Below are positions 21,521 to 33,079 of a stretch of 59,938 bases of DNA, in pieces. Under the pieces are notes generated by a model that ran no database searches, was not told the DNA's origin, and worked only from the letters and a program-made list of their open reading frames with translations. This DNA comes from Aculops lycopersici (taxonomy: Eukaryota; Arthropoda; Arachnida; Trombidiformes; Eriophyidae). Each line of letters opens with the position of its first letter. Within the stretch, counting starts at the first letter, position 1. The position numbers and the translations under genes were made by a program. The stretch is taken from positions 4,577,881 to 4,637,818 of the forward strand of contig WNKI01000002.1 of the NCBI GenBank assembly GCA_015350385.1. Reading direction: 5' to 3'.

Positions 21521-21526
21521 ATTAAA
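21521..21526 (+). terminator. Poly(A) signal (ATTAAA) of EED
   Basis: ATTAAA, the common variant, 51 bp after the EED stop codon; no AATAAA lies between EED and SLD5. Confidence 0.5.
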
Positions 21527-21582
21527 TCTTTATGAACCTAGCCTACCTTCGAGGGGCGCTAGTTCACGAGTTGAATTTGTGC

Positions 21583-22212
21583 TCAAATCAACTTAAAGTC
21601 CCTGCAACCTTTCTCAAGTAGTTCAACTATTGACGGTACGGTTAATATTCTACAAACATCGGGCTCTAGCATTATCTCAGCCTCCCCATCTAATATCCTT
21701 GCGTCGGATAAACCAACAATGAATGCATACCTGAGTTTATCCTTCGGCCTCACACTTGCCAATTTGAAACGATGCATGTTTTCAGGCATATCCTTGATAA
21801 TATTCTTCATGTAACTGTCTATGCTGTCATTAAATCGGTCGAGATACTTCTGCTCCGCTCTGGACAAAAACTTGTTCGCTCTTTCTGAATCGGACTTGAG
21901 CATTTTGATTAGTGCTGGTGCATTGGCTTCGATTTTATTCAACCGAGTCCTTAGGTAGGTGTTTATGAGATAACTGATTCGTTCTATCACAATTTTGTGT
22001 TGTTCGACACAGAAGGGTTGAAGTATGGCCTTATGTTTGATTATGCCATCATTCATATGAGTAACCTGCTCAATGAAATGCTCCACGACTACAGCCTGAT
22101 AGGGTAGTAGATCATCCGCCAACTCCAATTCATTTTCCGTAATTTCCACGAGGCGCTGATAATATTGCTCTAAACTCTCAATGACCTCCTCTTCTTCAGA
22201 ATCAGAGGACAT
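21583..22212 (-). CDS. GINS4: DNA replication complex GINS protein SLD5
   Basis: Intronless, 209 residues, close to the usual about 220. The N-terminus is acidic (MSSDSEEEEV). The central helical domain carries the signature IERISYLINTYLRTRLNKIE (about 79-98), then AEQKYLDRF and SYMKNIIKDMPENMHRF. The small C-terminal beta domain ends with PSIVELLEKGCRDFKLI, where the last residues correspond to the conserved LxxGxxxLI end of SLD5. GINS binds MCM2-7 and Cdc45 to form the CMG replicative helicase. The start is the first ATG and fits the usual short acidic leader. Confidence 0.9.
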   Translation of the reverse strand: MSSDSEEEEVIESLEQYYQRLVEITENELELADDLLPYQAVVVEHFIEQVTHMNDGIIKHKAILQPFCVEQHKIVIERISYLINTYLRTRLNKIEANAPALIKMLKSDSERANKFLSRAEQKYLDRFNDSIDSYMKNIIKDMPENMHRFKLASVRPKDKLRYAFIVGLSDARILDGEAEIMLEPDVCRILTVPSIVELLEKGCRDFKLI

Positions 22213-22643
22213 ATTTTTAATGAATTGATACTGTTGGGGGAAATAAGATAATATGGATCAAATATGTATCATGTACTCTCTTGGTCACCAGAACATGCAA
22301 CACGTTGTTGTCGCGTTTGCAAATAAAAAAACAAAGGCGCCTTTTGCGCGCGAATTGCATCGCCATCGCTCACAGTGCCGCAGGTGGTGACTTTGTCAAC
22401 TAAATCTTGGATAGCTAATTGAATTAGATCACCAAGCAATGCTACTCTTCAAGTCAATCTAATCTAGACAAAAATTTGGCATAGTTACAAAATTGTTTAA
22501 TTTCTGCTAGATAATTTACAAGTTTCCATACTAATTTGTTTGCCGTATAAGTAGTGTATCGGGTCTTGCCTAAATGTCCCAACTTGCGCCCTAGGTCCAC
22601 TTTATTCCCTTATATCATTGCGTTCTAGGTATCTAATTCTACA
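22213..22643. other. Intergenic region between SLD5 and the NRF-6-like gene
   Basis: No coding sequence. The right end holds the poly(A) signal of the NRF-6-like gene; the left part is the presumed SLD5 promoter region, without a clear TATA box. Confidence 0.5.
22601..22606 (-). terminator. Poly(A) signal of the NRF-6-like gene
   Basis: TTTATT on plus (AATAAA on minus) 38 bp beyond the stop codon. Confidence 0.6.
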
Positions 22644-25600
22644 TCAAGTGAATGTCGACGCTGTGGATGCCGAGGATGTTGGTGTTGATACCGAGGGCGT
22701 TTCCAAGTTGTGGGTCAGGAGTATGGATGTGCCACATCGGCGAAAGACATTTCTGCATGGCATCTCAACAAAGAGCGACATTAGAGAGGATAGTATCACA
22801 GTTATGGTTATGTTTCCAATCAGAACATGGAACAACATCAGCCAACTTGAATAAATTGGCTGCTCCTGAATGGCCAACACAGTTAGGTGGACAAATGGGT
22901 GGATGAGATAGATTAAAAAGGATAATTTGCCCAGGCAAACCATGACAGGGTGGCCAAGCATCTTGGCTATGCAGTTGAATTGACGTTGGTTATCTGGTAC
23001 GCAAACCATATAGAGGATGCAAATAAAGGCCATAGACCAGGCTAGTCGGCTACATGCGTCAAACAGACCGGCAACAAGTGGTTGCGGCAGGTCGTTTAGA
23101 GCCCAGTCGTGGGTTGAGAAAATGATCGCGCCCATGGTACATAAGGCGATGCCTCCAGCTAGCAGGTTCAGTAACATGGAGCAGCAACTTGGACCGGAAC
23201 AATCACCGTGCTTGTGAGGCTCCCGTCTACCTGTTGGATTAAGATTGCTACCCGAGGTGCCTGATTCAAGATCTATGTTCTCGCTGCTGCTATTTGCAGT
23301 TGTATTATTCAAGCTTAGACTCAGGTCGCTCCTGTTTGCAGTCTCAGGTAACGATGAACTCGAAAATGAGTAGCCCTTGCGATGTTGGCCAAGATGCGGC
23401 ACTGAGTTTGACTGAAGGCCGAGCAAACCAATATTGCTAGCCCCATAGCCTCGCATTGCATTCTTAGAGGCTCGACGGCACTCGATGCCAGCCAGAAGGC
23501 CTGCCGCAAAGACAGCCAAGTGAGTCCATAGTTTTGTTAGATGGACGCCAAAGTAGATTGCCTTCGAATCGGGATCGGCCATGGTGTAGAACCAACTGGG
23601 TGGAAGCTCGTTAGCGTAAACATCATAAAAGCTACCCGCCATTCCGAGTCCAATGCAAGCCAATAATAGGAGGCCAGGTACAGTTGTGATCCAGAAGAAG
23701 GGTTTTGTCGCGTCCAAACTTTTTGATTTTTTGCAATCTTGCTGCTTGTTGCCTGTCTGTTGCTTATGAGATTGCCCTTTGGAGGATGGCTCCAATGTGC
23801 TCACCGATTGGCGGTTGCCACTTGTTGATGCCATGTAGTTTTTGTTCAAATAATAAATTAGTGGCGCCATCAGTAGGACCAATTGGAATTCCACACAAAA
23901 TAGCCAAGTTTGAGGGAGGCAAATCTCTTTGTAGGGCAGATAGTTTTGTAGGAAGACAGTGTTTAGCCAACCTGTTGACTGACAAACTGCCGATTGCTTA
24001 ACCACATAATCGTTCCAAACTGGTCCACGATAAATTAGTGGCAATAGAATCATGATAGCAACCATAACCATAACACTTGGCATCAACCGGATGTACTTGT
24101 CAATGATATACTTGGTTAGAGCTCTTGCCTGGTTTGCTCCATCATTTAGTACGTTCTTGTAGGCCATAGTGAAGGCTGTAAGCAGGATAATAGAGTCAAA
24201 TTGAAGCGATGAGTTGATGACAACTTGCATAGGCCACCAAAAAATCAAGTCCTTGAGCATCATTAGCTCTCTCAGAAACTCAAATCTGAGATTGACTGCC
24301 GATTCCACTAGCAAAACCCACATTACAATAATAAACTTGATACCATATAAAGCTAGAGGCTTATCATCGGCAAGTTGATCATAGTCCACACTCAGATGAC
24401 TGCCAATGGATCGTCCGAGAGATAAATTCTTGATTGTCCTCTTGAGCTTGGTCTTTTCATTCCTATCATCCTCGTCGTCGTCATCTGGTCCACCCAACAC
24501 GGCAATTGATAGCGATGTAGCCAGTAGCACAATGCAGGTTGCTACAAGTGGCAAGAGAATCCAACCTAGCTGACCGAAGGAAGCCAGGTAAGTTTGTTGC
24601 TCTGCACTGGCCGTCACGGCCCTAAGAGCGTCCGTAACCTCTCCTGATCCGGATTCAACAAGTGCATTGCTAAACATAGTCCCGTTCGGTGGGTCCATCT
24701 CACACCTGAGCACTCGAGCCTTGAGATCGATACCTTGAACCAAATAATTGACTGCCTTCTGGATGTCCTCGCGTGAACACTGCGATGGGACACATATATC
24801 GTAACGAATGTCGACAAAATTGAAAGCCAACAACCACTCGTTGAGCTCCTCGAAAACAGTTCTATCCCACCACTGAGGCGGCTCCTCGTCCTCGGCAGGC
24901 TGCATGAGTGACTTTAACTTTGTATTCAAATTGTAGAAGCGACTCTTCTCTGGAAGCCAGGGTTTTGCCTGAATAATACAATACTTGCCCCGGAAATACT
25001 CATGAAATTCACCTGTCAACTCAATCTCGTCGTCGTCGGGTGCGCGGATCTTGAGACACTGACGGTAGTTGCCGAACATCGTCATTGAACCCTCGAGCAA
25101 ACCAGCAACAGGTTTGCCCGCCGCATCGAGCATCCTCAGAGCCCAAGCCTTGAGCTGGTTCATACTTAGCACCCACTTTAACATTGCTCCCGAGCACTCG
25201 CTGCTAATCTTGGCTTCAGCCGACATGTTTAAAGCATGCGGAACTAGAGCGCCAATGATACTTCCAATTCCCTTCTTGAGCTTCTTGCTAATCTTGCGCC
25301 AAGACTCCGTTGTTTGGGCCTCGTCCCTTGTACCCTGGACATAATTTGCGTCCACTTGGCTCATGTTCAATCTAGTGGGCAAATTTCCCTTTGTAGGTGA
25401 CTTTCTGATGCTCTCATCCTGTGAAGCTTCGCCATCGCCACTTGTCGACTCCTCGGTGGGGGATTCCTGGTCAACGGAAACGAGCCTTGCATTTGTGTCG
25501 CCGGCTCCAGATGGAAGCAGTGAGTTTTCCAGAGCTGACTCGCCATTTCCGGCAATGGACTTTGCCTCGAGGCCGGCGCCATTAGCAGGTGGGTTGTCCT

Positions 25601-25847
25601 CTTCCTCGGTGTCGGGTGTGGTGTCGCCAACACCAATTGTGTCGGTGGTACTGGTAACTGGCTCGTCGGCGCCGATGGTTGTTGGTGTTGATTCTGCTGT
25701 AGTTGGTGAATCATTAGTATTCGATTCTGTAGTCGTGGAGGCTGCCGCAGTAGCAGTATTAGCAGCAGCAGGTGGTTGCTGAGCCGCCGCTATGGCGCCC
25801 AACAAAACCAAAGCTAGAGTAAAGCTGATCCTTGTGTTGAATTTCAT
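22644..25847 (-). CDS. Nose-resistant-to-fluoxetine (NRF-6)-like membrane protein, acyltransferase-3 fold
   Basis: Intronless, 1067 residues, against about 650-800 for most relatives. Order: signal peptide (about 1-22, FTLALVLLGAIAAA); an Ala/Thr/Ser/Glu-rich region to about 180; the extracellular NRF domain (about 212-385) with its cysteines (SECSGAML, YRQCLKI, KYCII, DICVPSQCS); a first transmembrane helix (about 428-452); then the multi-pass acyltransferase-3 region (about 498-1045), including YIRLMP (585-590), LNTVFLQNYLPYKEICLPQTW and terminal helices FLIYLIHPFVHL. A Ser/Asn/Gly-rich insert lies near 820-890. Worm and fly relatives act in transport of lipids or small molecules across epithelia. 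The Arg-x10-His motif of the acyltransferase-3 family reads Lys504-x10-Glu515 (YGIKFIIVMWVLLVES), so catalysis is doubtful. Start: first ATG, directly before the signal peptide. Confidence 0.93.
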   Translation of the reverse strand: MKFNTRISFTLALVLLGAIAAAQQPPAAANTATAAASTTTESNTNDSPTTAESTPTTIGADEPVTSTTDTIGVGDTTPDTEEEDNPPANGAGLEAKSIAGNGESALENSLLPSGAGDTNARLVSVDQESPTEESTSGDGEASQDESIRKSPTKGNLPTRLNMSQVDANYVQGTRDEAQTTESWRKISKKLKKGIGSIIGALVPHALNMSAEAKISSECSGAMLKWVLSMNQLKAWALRMLDAAGKPVAGLLEGSMTMFGNYRQCLKIRAPDDDEIELTGEFHEYFRGKYCIIQAKPWLPEKSRFYNLNTKLKSLMQPAEDEEPPQWWDRTVFEELNEWLLAFNFVDIRYDICVPSQCSREDIQKAVNYLVQGIDLKARVLRCEMDPPNGTMFSNALVESGSGEVTDALRAVTASAEQQTYLASFGQLGWILLPLVATCIVLLATSLSIAVLGGPDDDDEDDRNEKTKLKRTIKNLSLGRSIGSHLSVDYDQLADDKPLALYGIKFIIVMWVLLVESAVNLRFEFLRELMMLKDLIFWWPMQVVINSSLQFDSIILLTAFTMAYKNVLNDGANQARALTKYIIDKYIRLMPSVMVMVAIMILLPLIYRGPVWNDYVVKQSAVCQSTGWLNTVFLQNYLPYKEICLPQTWLFCVEFQLVLLMAPLIYYLNKNYMASTSGNRQSVSTLEPSSKGQSHKQQTGNKQQDCKKSKSLDATKPFFWITTVPGLLLLACIGLGMAGSFYDVYANELPPSWFYTMADPDSKAIYFGVHLTKLWTHLAVFAAGLLAGIECRRASKNAMRGYGASNIGLLGLQSNSVPHLGQHRKGYSFSSSSLPETANRSDLSLSLNNTTANSSSENIDLESGTSGSNLNPTGRREPHKHGDCSGPSCCSMLLNLLAGGIALCTMGAIIFSTHDWALNDLPQPLVAGLFDACSRLAWSMAFICILYMVCVPDNQRQFNCIAKMLGHPVMVCLGKLSFLIYLIHPFVHLTVLAIQEQPIYSSWLMLFHVLIGNITITVILSSLMSLFVEMPCRNVFRRCGTSILLTHNLETPSVSTPTSSASTASTFT

Positions 25848-25950
25848 CTCGAATGCTCTCTTTGCTTGTTATAAAGTTGAATTGTTTGTCTTGGGTCTAT
25901 TGCGTTGCTATGTAATAAGAGTATGCACTTGCTCTTGACTGATTGATTGA

Positions 25951-25983
25951 TTGATCGACTCAATGATGCAGTCGCTTTTATAT
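25951..25983 (-). promoter_or_regulatory. TATA box and TCA initiator of the NRF-6-like gene
   Basis: Reading leftward, ATATAAAAG (from 25983) is followed about 30 bp later by a TCAATC element near 25951, about 104 bp upstream of the start codon. Arthropod initiators commonly begin TCA. Confidence 0.5.
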
Positions 25984-28878
25984 GGACCTGGTGGTTTTTA
26001 TGAGTTTGCGCAGAATTACCATGAAAACGACATGAAAAAATGAAGCAAATTGTTACGGCAAAACAGTCGATTAAAATCGTGGTGTCAATTTAAAAGAAAA
26101 GAAAGTGAAAGTGACTACGTGAAGTGGAAGATTACGGCGGCTCAAGCACGTGGAATTCAGATTTAGAACAAATCTCTGATTTCACGTAGCCGTGGTCACG
26201 TTATTTGTAATAAAAAAAGCAAATCACAATTAAAATGATCGCCACTCATGTTTGCCTTTCCACTGGCCACCGCTTCACTTTTCAAGCTTGAACTTGAAAT
26301 CGCCGCCAGCTGGCGATTGTGCAAATAATCTTGATAAAATTGTCAATCAACTTACCCCCTGTAGTTGTGTGCTTGGCGCGTGTAAAACTGATGCCTCTTA
26401 TGGATCAGTTTTTCGGAAAACTTTTTCCCGACGCCTACTACTTGATGATCGATGTCGCCTGTCACCGAGCTAATTGATAAGTCCAATCACTGGCCGGCCA
26501 GAAAGCTAACAAATGAAAATGATTGACTCGAACGTGATGCGTTCAGTTCACAATTGGTTTTGTGTGGCAACTCGCGCATGTGAGCCGCGCTCTCTTCTCC
26601 TCTGATTCTCTTGCAAGTCTTCCAACACTGACACTTGTTGCCTCGCTCTCTGTATTGTTGTTCAAGTCTCGCGACGTTAAGCTTGCTGACTAACTATTTG
26701 ACTAACTGATTGTCAGCTGAGTAGCTGGATGATAGAGAAAGACAAGAACCTTGAATTTCTAATTGCAATACGAGCGATCGACTTGTAAATCATCGACGTC
26801 GAGATGATTGCTCGCTGGCAATTTCTTAAGTTGTACCTCTTCTATTATGATAACAAACTCACTCGTGTTAAATGAGATGCCGCTGCTCGTGCCACTGGCA
26901 GTCGAGGTCGACGACGATCCTTATGCTCAACTCACTCGCTCGCTCGTTCACTTGACTTGTGGTAACTCGAACATATGAGAATGAAGCTAAGAAAAAGGAT
27001 TTTGAGGGAGGATAGTGCAACAGGTGAACTCGACTACCACGAAGTCAAGGTGAAGCGCGCCAGGTAACAGATAAGCGATGCAAGTTGCTGCCGAGGAACC
27101 TTTCCTCAGAGAGCGTCTGCGCAACCGCAAGGCAGATCACGCAGCAGTTGGCTGCTGCTATTAATACGCGTAACGTAACGTCTTTCCGCTCTCATGTAAG
27201 TGGTGGCCACCTTGCCAATCAAAACATACACCTCTAGCGGCGGCAATTGATGCAGGCGAGGGGTTGCCACAGTAAAGTTGGTTAGTTTTTTGGGGGGAAG
27301 AGGCGAGTGGAGTCTTCAGAAAACTCCTCTTCTCCCCTTCGCTTGGCTATCGGCAAGTGGATGTAATGTTTTATTGTTGCCACTAGTTAAAGGTAAGGCC
27401 GATTGTGGTGCTCATTGATCATCTATGTTACTGATTGCTGTTGCATTTGCTTGCTATTGATAAGTTGATATTGCTGCTGATGTCTTTGTTGTTGTTATCA
27501 TCGTTGTTGTCGTTTCTGTTGATGTCATTGTAGTTGTTATTTCTGTTGTTGCCGTTGTCGTTGCTGCTGCTGCTGCTGGTGTCGCCGTTGTTGTTGTCCA
27601 CCGAACTTTACCTGTTGGCTGGCCCACCAACCTGCTTGTTAACGTCGCCACTCTCTAAAGGTGTCCTCACATCCCCTCGTCTCCAAACTTGACGCAATAG
27701 TTTGACTTGGAATCTGTTATCGTGCGTTATTAATTGCGTGTGCCACACTCCCACGAGAATGAAGAAGATGCAGAGAGTTGCCGTTGCTTTGCATTAGCCA
27801 ACAAGCCGCGACACTCTAGCAGGTGGGTGCTCTTGCTGGAGGCTACGGGGTTTTGTAACTTAGTCGGTCGAGAAACTAACTGGATAGAGAAGAGTTGGTT
27901 GAGAGAAGCACGCTGATAGTCTTCCATGTATCAACGAGTTAGCTAAGAATAGCGCAATAGAGGCTAGACAGAAGAGATAACTTTAGCTTGGCCCTCCTCG
28001 ACCTAATCGAGGTGTTATCATCTTCCCAGTGGCAATAGTAGCAGCGGTGGTATGGTCGCTGTCGGTTGTAGCAATTGGCTTCGAGCTCGCCAGAATTCGA
28101 TATAAAATCAACTTTCTGTTACAAAAAAACTATGAGATGATCGAAGAACTTATCATCAGGCGGTTGGCGCGTGTTTGGGACGGGACTTTTGTAGCACGCT
28201 TGATGCTCTTCGAAATCTAGAGCGACATTGACTAGAAGCCGGCAGATTAGATTAGAGGCTAGACTAATTCCTTTCAAGTTCCGCAGTTTCCGACACTCGA
28301 GTTAGAGAGTTACAAACCGCGAGTTCTACCTCAACTGTACCTTAGCCACTAAAGTCATCTTAAGTCAGAGTTGCCAGTTTGATACGAAAGATTGAGGCTC
28401 TGTTTATCTGGCGAAAAATGGCTTCTAAGTTAGAGCATTCGATTGGCGGTGGCATTGCTGCCGTCGCCAATCTGTTGGCAGCTAATCAACTGGCTGCTTG
28501 TTATTTTTCCTGTTCAATCTCAACCGTAAACTTTCCCCGTTATTAGCTGGTGTAAACTCTTTTTGCCCCCTTGTGACACTAATAATAGGATTTATTTGGA
28601 ATAGAAAACCTCGAGGTGGCAACATTTTTTCTACCCCGATCAAGAGCTTACCCTGGAAAAATCCGGACTTAAAATCAACCACTTGAACTCGAGTCGTCTG
28701 TAAGAAACCTGTTGCTAGTATTGGTGACCATCCCTTGCAAGTGAATATTTAATCAAATTTTATAACCTCACTGCGGTCTCTGTTGCTGTCATCGTGGGGG
28801 TAGAAAATTAATGCTCATTATCTTGCAGAAGTCAAGATGAGGTTACTCGTAAGTTGATTGGAGCAAGAGATGGAGAGG

Positions 28879-28897
28879 GAGAGAGAGAGAGAGAGAG
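28879..28897. repeat. (GA)n microsatellite
   Basis: Uninterrupted GA tract of 19 bases. Confidence 0.9.
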
Positions 28898-29112
28898 TTC
28901 AGTGTGATGAACTAATGAGACGAGTCAACTTCAATCTACTGCTCTCTATGAGAAATTTCCACCCAGCTCTTAGATTGGCCTTCTTTTTCTGTTGAGTTGT
29001 GTTCTCGAGTCGACAGGTGAAGGCGAAAAGAGAAGTCGCGGCCAGTGGCCTTCCGGATCCGAGTACATCCACAGGTAGCTGTCTCACATGAGTAGGGAAC
29101 GAGCCTCTTGTT

Positions 29113-29144
29113 CGCCCGAAAAGATTGTTCAATCTTTTCGGGCG
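29113..29144. repeat. Perfect 15-bp inverted repeat (hairpin)
   Basis: CGCCCGAAAAGATTG (29113-29127), a TT spacer, then its exact reverse complement (29130-29144). Confidence 0.9.
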
Positions 29145-32100
29145 CCTCGGGGCAGCAAATTGCACAAGAAATTGAAGAAGATAACCAGGTAAATGTGTGG
29201 TGTATCATAACTCGATCGTTTTTGTTATACTCGTCATTAACGCCACTAAATTTTTGTCTAGACGTTGGGAGAAAATTGATTATGCAGCAGTGGAGCCAGC
29301 GTAGCAGTAGCTGTCGCGTTGCATCACGACCATCGCTGATATTTTCTTCCGCTTTCCCTCCCTAACTCTCTAATAATAAACTCATGGCCCCTCGCTAGAT
29401 TTCGAGCTCCTATCAGAAAGAGGCAACAGGTGCTGACTGTGGGTCGCTGAATGAACACAAGCAGCCCAGCGCAGCATAATAAAGTTTGAGGGAGAAAGGG
29501 GAAAAATCAATTAGCTTTTTCCTCTCTCTCTCTTTACTCTCAGTTGCTGTTATATTTGACTACTGTACAAGAAAACCTGAACCTGAACTTGAACTTGAAA
29601 TTAGCATTAAACCAACAGACTAAGCTGTTTGATAAGTTAACCGCAATCATCAATTTGTCTTGTGCCGAGCTTGTGAACAAAGGAGGAAGCTTCGAAGCGT
29701 TGAAAGAAAGCTTTGTATCATAAGCAGTAAGATTGGCTCCTGATCTTTGGCCTACCGAGCAAATCTTGCTCGCTCCCATCGAGAATTCTTCTGATAGAAA
29801 TTTCTGCCGAACCACTAAGCTGATTGGGCGAAAAGACGTGGTGCAAAAAATAACAAAATCCCTGCTAGCTGTATTAGATGCATCTCAAGCATTGATTCGC
29901 CTGTTAAATTCAAACACGATAAAGACAGCAACAGCAACTACAACAAGACTTCTTCCCTAATCACTTGCAATCAGCGATTGGCAGGTAGATTGGTCGCTGA
30001 GCCGCGGAGCATCAATGAGCAAGCGATCCTTTTGCTTTCAGTCTTGAAAACGCAAGCAGGCTGCAGGTAAATCATCAGTTGGCGCCCGGTAGAGGTGGGG
30101 GCAGAGTGGAGGGCAAGGGGAGCGAGAATTGTTGTATAATAGAGAGATATGGGAAGAGAAAAAGAGTTGGTTCAGGGAGCAACCGGATCGGGAACAAGTA
30201 CCTGCTGCATTTCGTGACCTGGAGTTGCCAATTAACCTGTACATTGCCTATGTACCGCATGAGCGGTGTCTCTGATGCCGCCGGCGCCATTAAAACCGAC
30301 ACCAAAGCGCGCAATCGTTGTGTAATAATTATCTACTCTCTACCTAGAATCAAAATTTAACCGACAACAATTAGCAGTGTGAAATTGTCATCATACATCT
30401 GGGAGCTAGTGTTGAGTTTGCCACATCGCGCAGTTTTATCCACTAATCGGTCGTTCCTTTGCCTGAATCTAAAAGTTGCGAGTTGACAAGTTTTATTGAA
30501 TTTGGTTTGGTATTTGGGGTGCATCAACCCATAGGAGTGTAGACAAATTCTTACATGTTATTGCTCTTTGAGAATCCTCACCTTGAGGCACGTACACAGA
30601 GCAAAGGAAGAAGCGACATCTGCTCACCTGTTGCGTGCCGCATCTCACCTGTTGGTTCGCCCCCGTTGCGAATATCGCCGCTAATGTTGCTAGTTCATCG
30701 CTCCCAATGTTACTAATGTATCTTTCTCGCCAAGTCGCTCGCTAAGACCGACTTTCCGACTCACCCACCGACAGTCGCTCTTGAGACATGCTGCCGACTC
30801 TCTGTAGTGAACAGCATCCGCCTCCATCGAATCATTTACCTCAGATTCTTTCGCTCTCTTCTTTTCCTCTTCATACCTTTCGCCTCGGAAACTCGAAACT
30901 AAGCTGACTTTTCTGTTGGAATACTAGAAGTAAATGGAGGAGCGCCAGTGCGTACAAGCTTGAGGCCGCATGCTTTGCGAACGCTTCTCGTTCGCGTCTG
31001 CCTGTCGAAAGTCTCGTCTTCGGCATTCATCATGAGAAAGTTGGACCAAGAAAAACGTAGCTATATGTAATGGGAGGGGAGGGATTGAAAATAATTATTG
31101 TTTCTTGCGTCAATAGAAGAGGAGGATAGAGTGCACATCAACAACAGACAGTTTATATTATGTAACTTCGGTCGAAATCAAAGGTTATGTAATTGTAGTT
31201 CTGATCTTCGGTAGCGACGACGACGACGACGAGTAGAACGATGAATGTCTATGCGTTTTGTTTGCCATAAGCTATTACGAATTAGCAAGCTAGTGATTTC
31301 GCCAGCCAGCTAGCTCAACATCTACCTGAAAATCCAACTTGGTGGCTGACTGACTCGATCAGTTGTTCGCTTATTCATGAATCATGATGATCGCATGTTG
31401 AAAGGTATATTGCGCCAACCGACAAGTCACATGGCGCTTTGGTTTGAATTTGGAGGCAATAAAAAAGTCAACTTGCGACTTGAGATTTGGCTCGCAGACT
31501 TTGCTATCATTAGAGGCCAGGTTGATTGAACATTTTTCAAGATTTACATTTCATTTGGAAGAGAAGGAGAGAGGTTAAGCCATTAACCCATAGATTGAGT
31601 GCATATCGCACAAGACTTTATTTGTATGAAATAAGCAGTAGGATTATTTGACGAGAGAAAACTTTTGAAGAAATAGCTCACAACAGGTGGTGGCTTGCCA
31701 ACAATCCAATCGTTGTTGGGGAATATACCACTCAACAGGATCAGTTTGTTTATGTGAAATTAGATGACGTAGACGGAGCTGTTTTTCATTCTATTCAACA
31801 GGTAGCTAATAATCTGTATCCCAAAAGAGAATCTTGATCAGAATTCATGGCCACGCAGCGCAAGTTTTCTCTCCTACAAAGAGGATTTCTAGAAATTGAT
31901 GTCTACAAACTGACTGAAGTGGCCGCTATGATAATAAGAATAATAATAATGATGATGATGATGATAGTAGCAACGTAACAACAAAGCAACCTCCTCACTT
32001 TGCCTCTCCTATCCACCTGTGCAAACTCCTCAAGTTCGAGTCGGTGGTTACGATTAACTACCTTTGAGGCTACTCAATCAAAAGATCCAGCATGCGATTC

Positions 32101-32858
32101 ACGTACACGCCAACTCTTTTCCACAATTTTTATACATTCTAATTCAGTCTACATCACCTCAACCAATGACGTGAACGGAATCACAATGAGAAAGGCAGTC
32201 TCGCCATCTCAACTCGAGATACTTTTTTGTTCGTTTCAATTGAAGGAAGGCGAAGTGTCTAGAAATAATCTCAGTATCGAGCTACGTGGCAGCAGTTTGC
32301 GTTCGTGATCTAAGCGTAAGCGAGGGAGAGAGAGAGAAGGATGCAGAGAAGGTTGCGTAACCTTGCCATAGAGAGGGACAGGTATACAGACAGCCAATTA
32401 AGTCGTTCACGTTTGTTACCGCTTGGGCTTCAGTCGAAACGCTACTCAACGTAGCACACATAAACAGGTGGTTGCTTCCGCAACAAATCCTCTCTCAAAC
32501 ATGATCTCCCAGTGTTCCATCAAAAAAGAGTCCTTGCTTAAAAGCCACAAACATACCGCGAGCCGTCAACTCGGTTCCTTCCAACGGATCAAATCCAATT
32601 TAATTTGATCGATTGTTCATTGAACTTAGGATAAAAACTTGTTTTTAACTTTTTCTACCATAATTTTGAGAAATTTGATTTAACGAAAATCCGGCAAAGA
32701 GGCCCGCCTTCTCGGAGATTTACACAGGCTATTGCTGATGTGTTCGCTTCCTCTTAATTTTTTCCTTTCCTTCAAATCTAAATGCACGTGAAGCGATTGG
32801 CTACGCAACTCACTGCTATTAAATCATTTGTAGGCCCACGGAAAAACAGCTTTGGATC

Positions 32859-32909
32859 AGTTGGAAAGGTATTTCCAACTCCAGTGGCGACTTATCTCTA
32901 TAAGTCGCC
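32859..32909. repeat. Two adjacent short perfect hairpins
   Basis: AGTTGGAAA / TTTCCAACT with a 4-base loop (32859-32880), then GGCGACTTAT / ATAAGTCGCC with a 4-base loop (32886-32909). Both stems are perfect (9 and 10 bp) and only 5 bases apart. Confidence 0.85.
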
Positions 32910-33079
32910 CATAAGAGCTCCATGCATATCCCTTAAGTTCGCATCGATGGATTAGAGCCGGAAGATAGTGGAAATCAAAACATTTCCTGGAGTGACTCGT
33001 GTTATCTAGATTAGCTTGCGTAAATTCGGCAAAAATATCAACAGGTAAAGGAATAGTAGCAATGATTATGGGCCAATAC

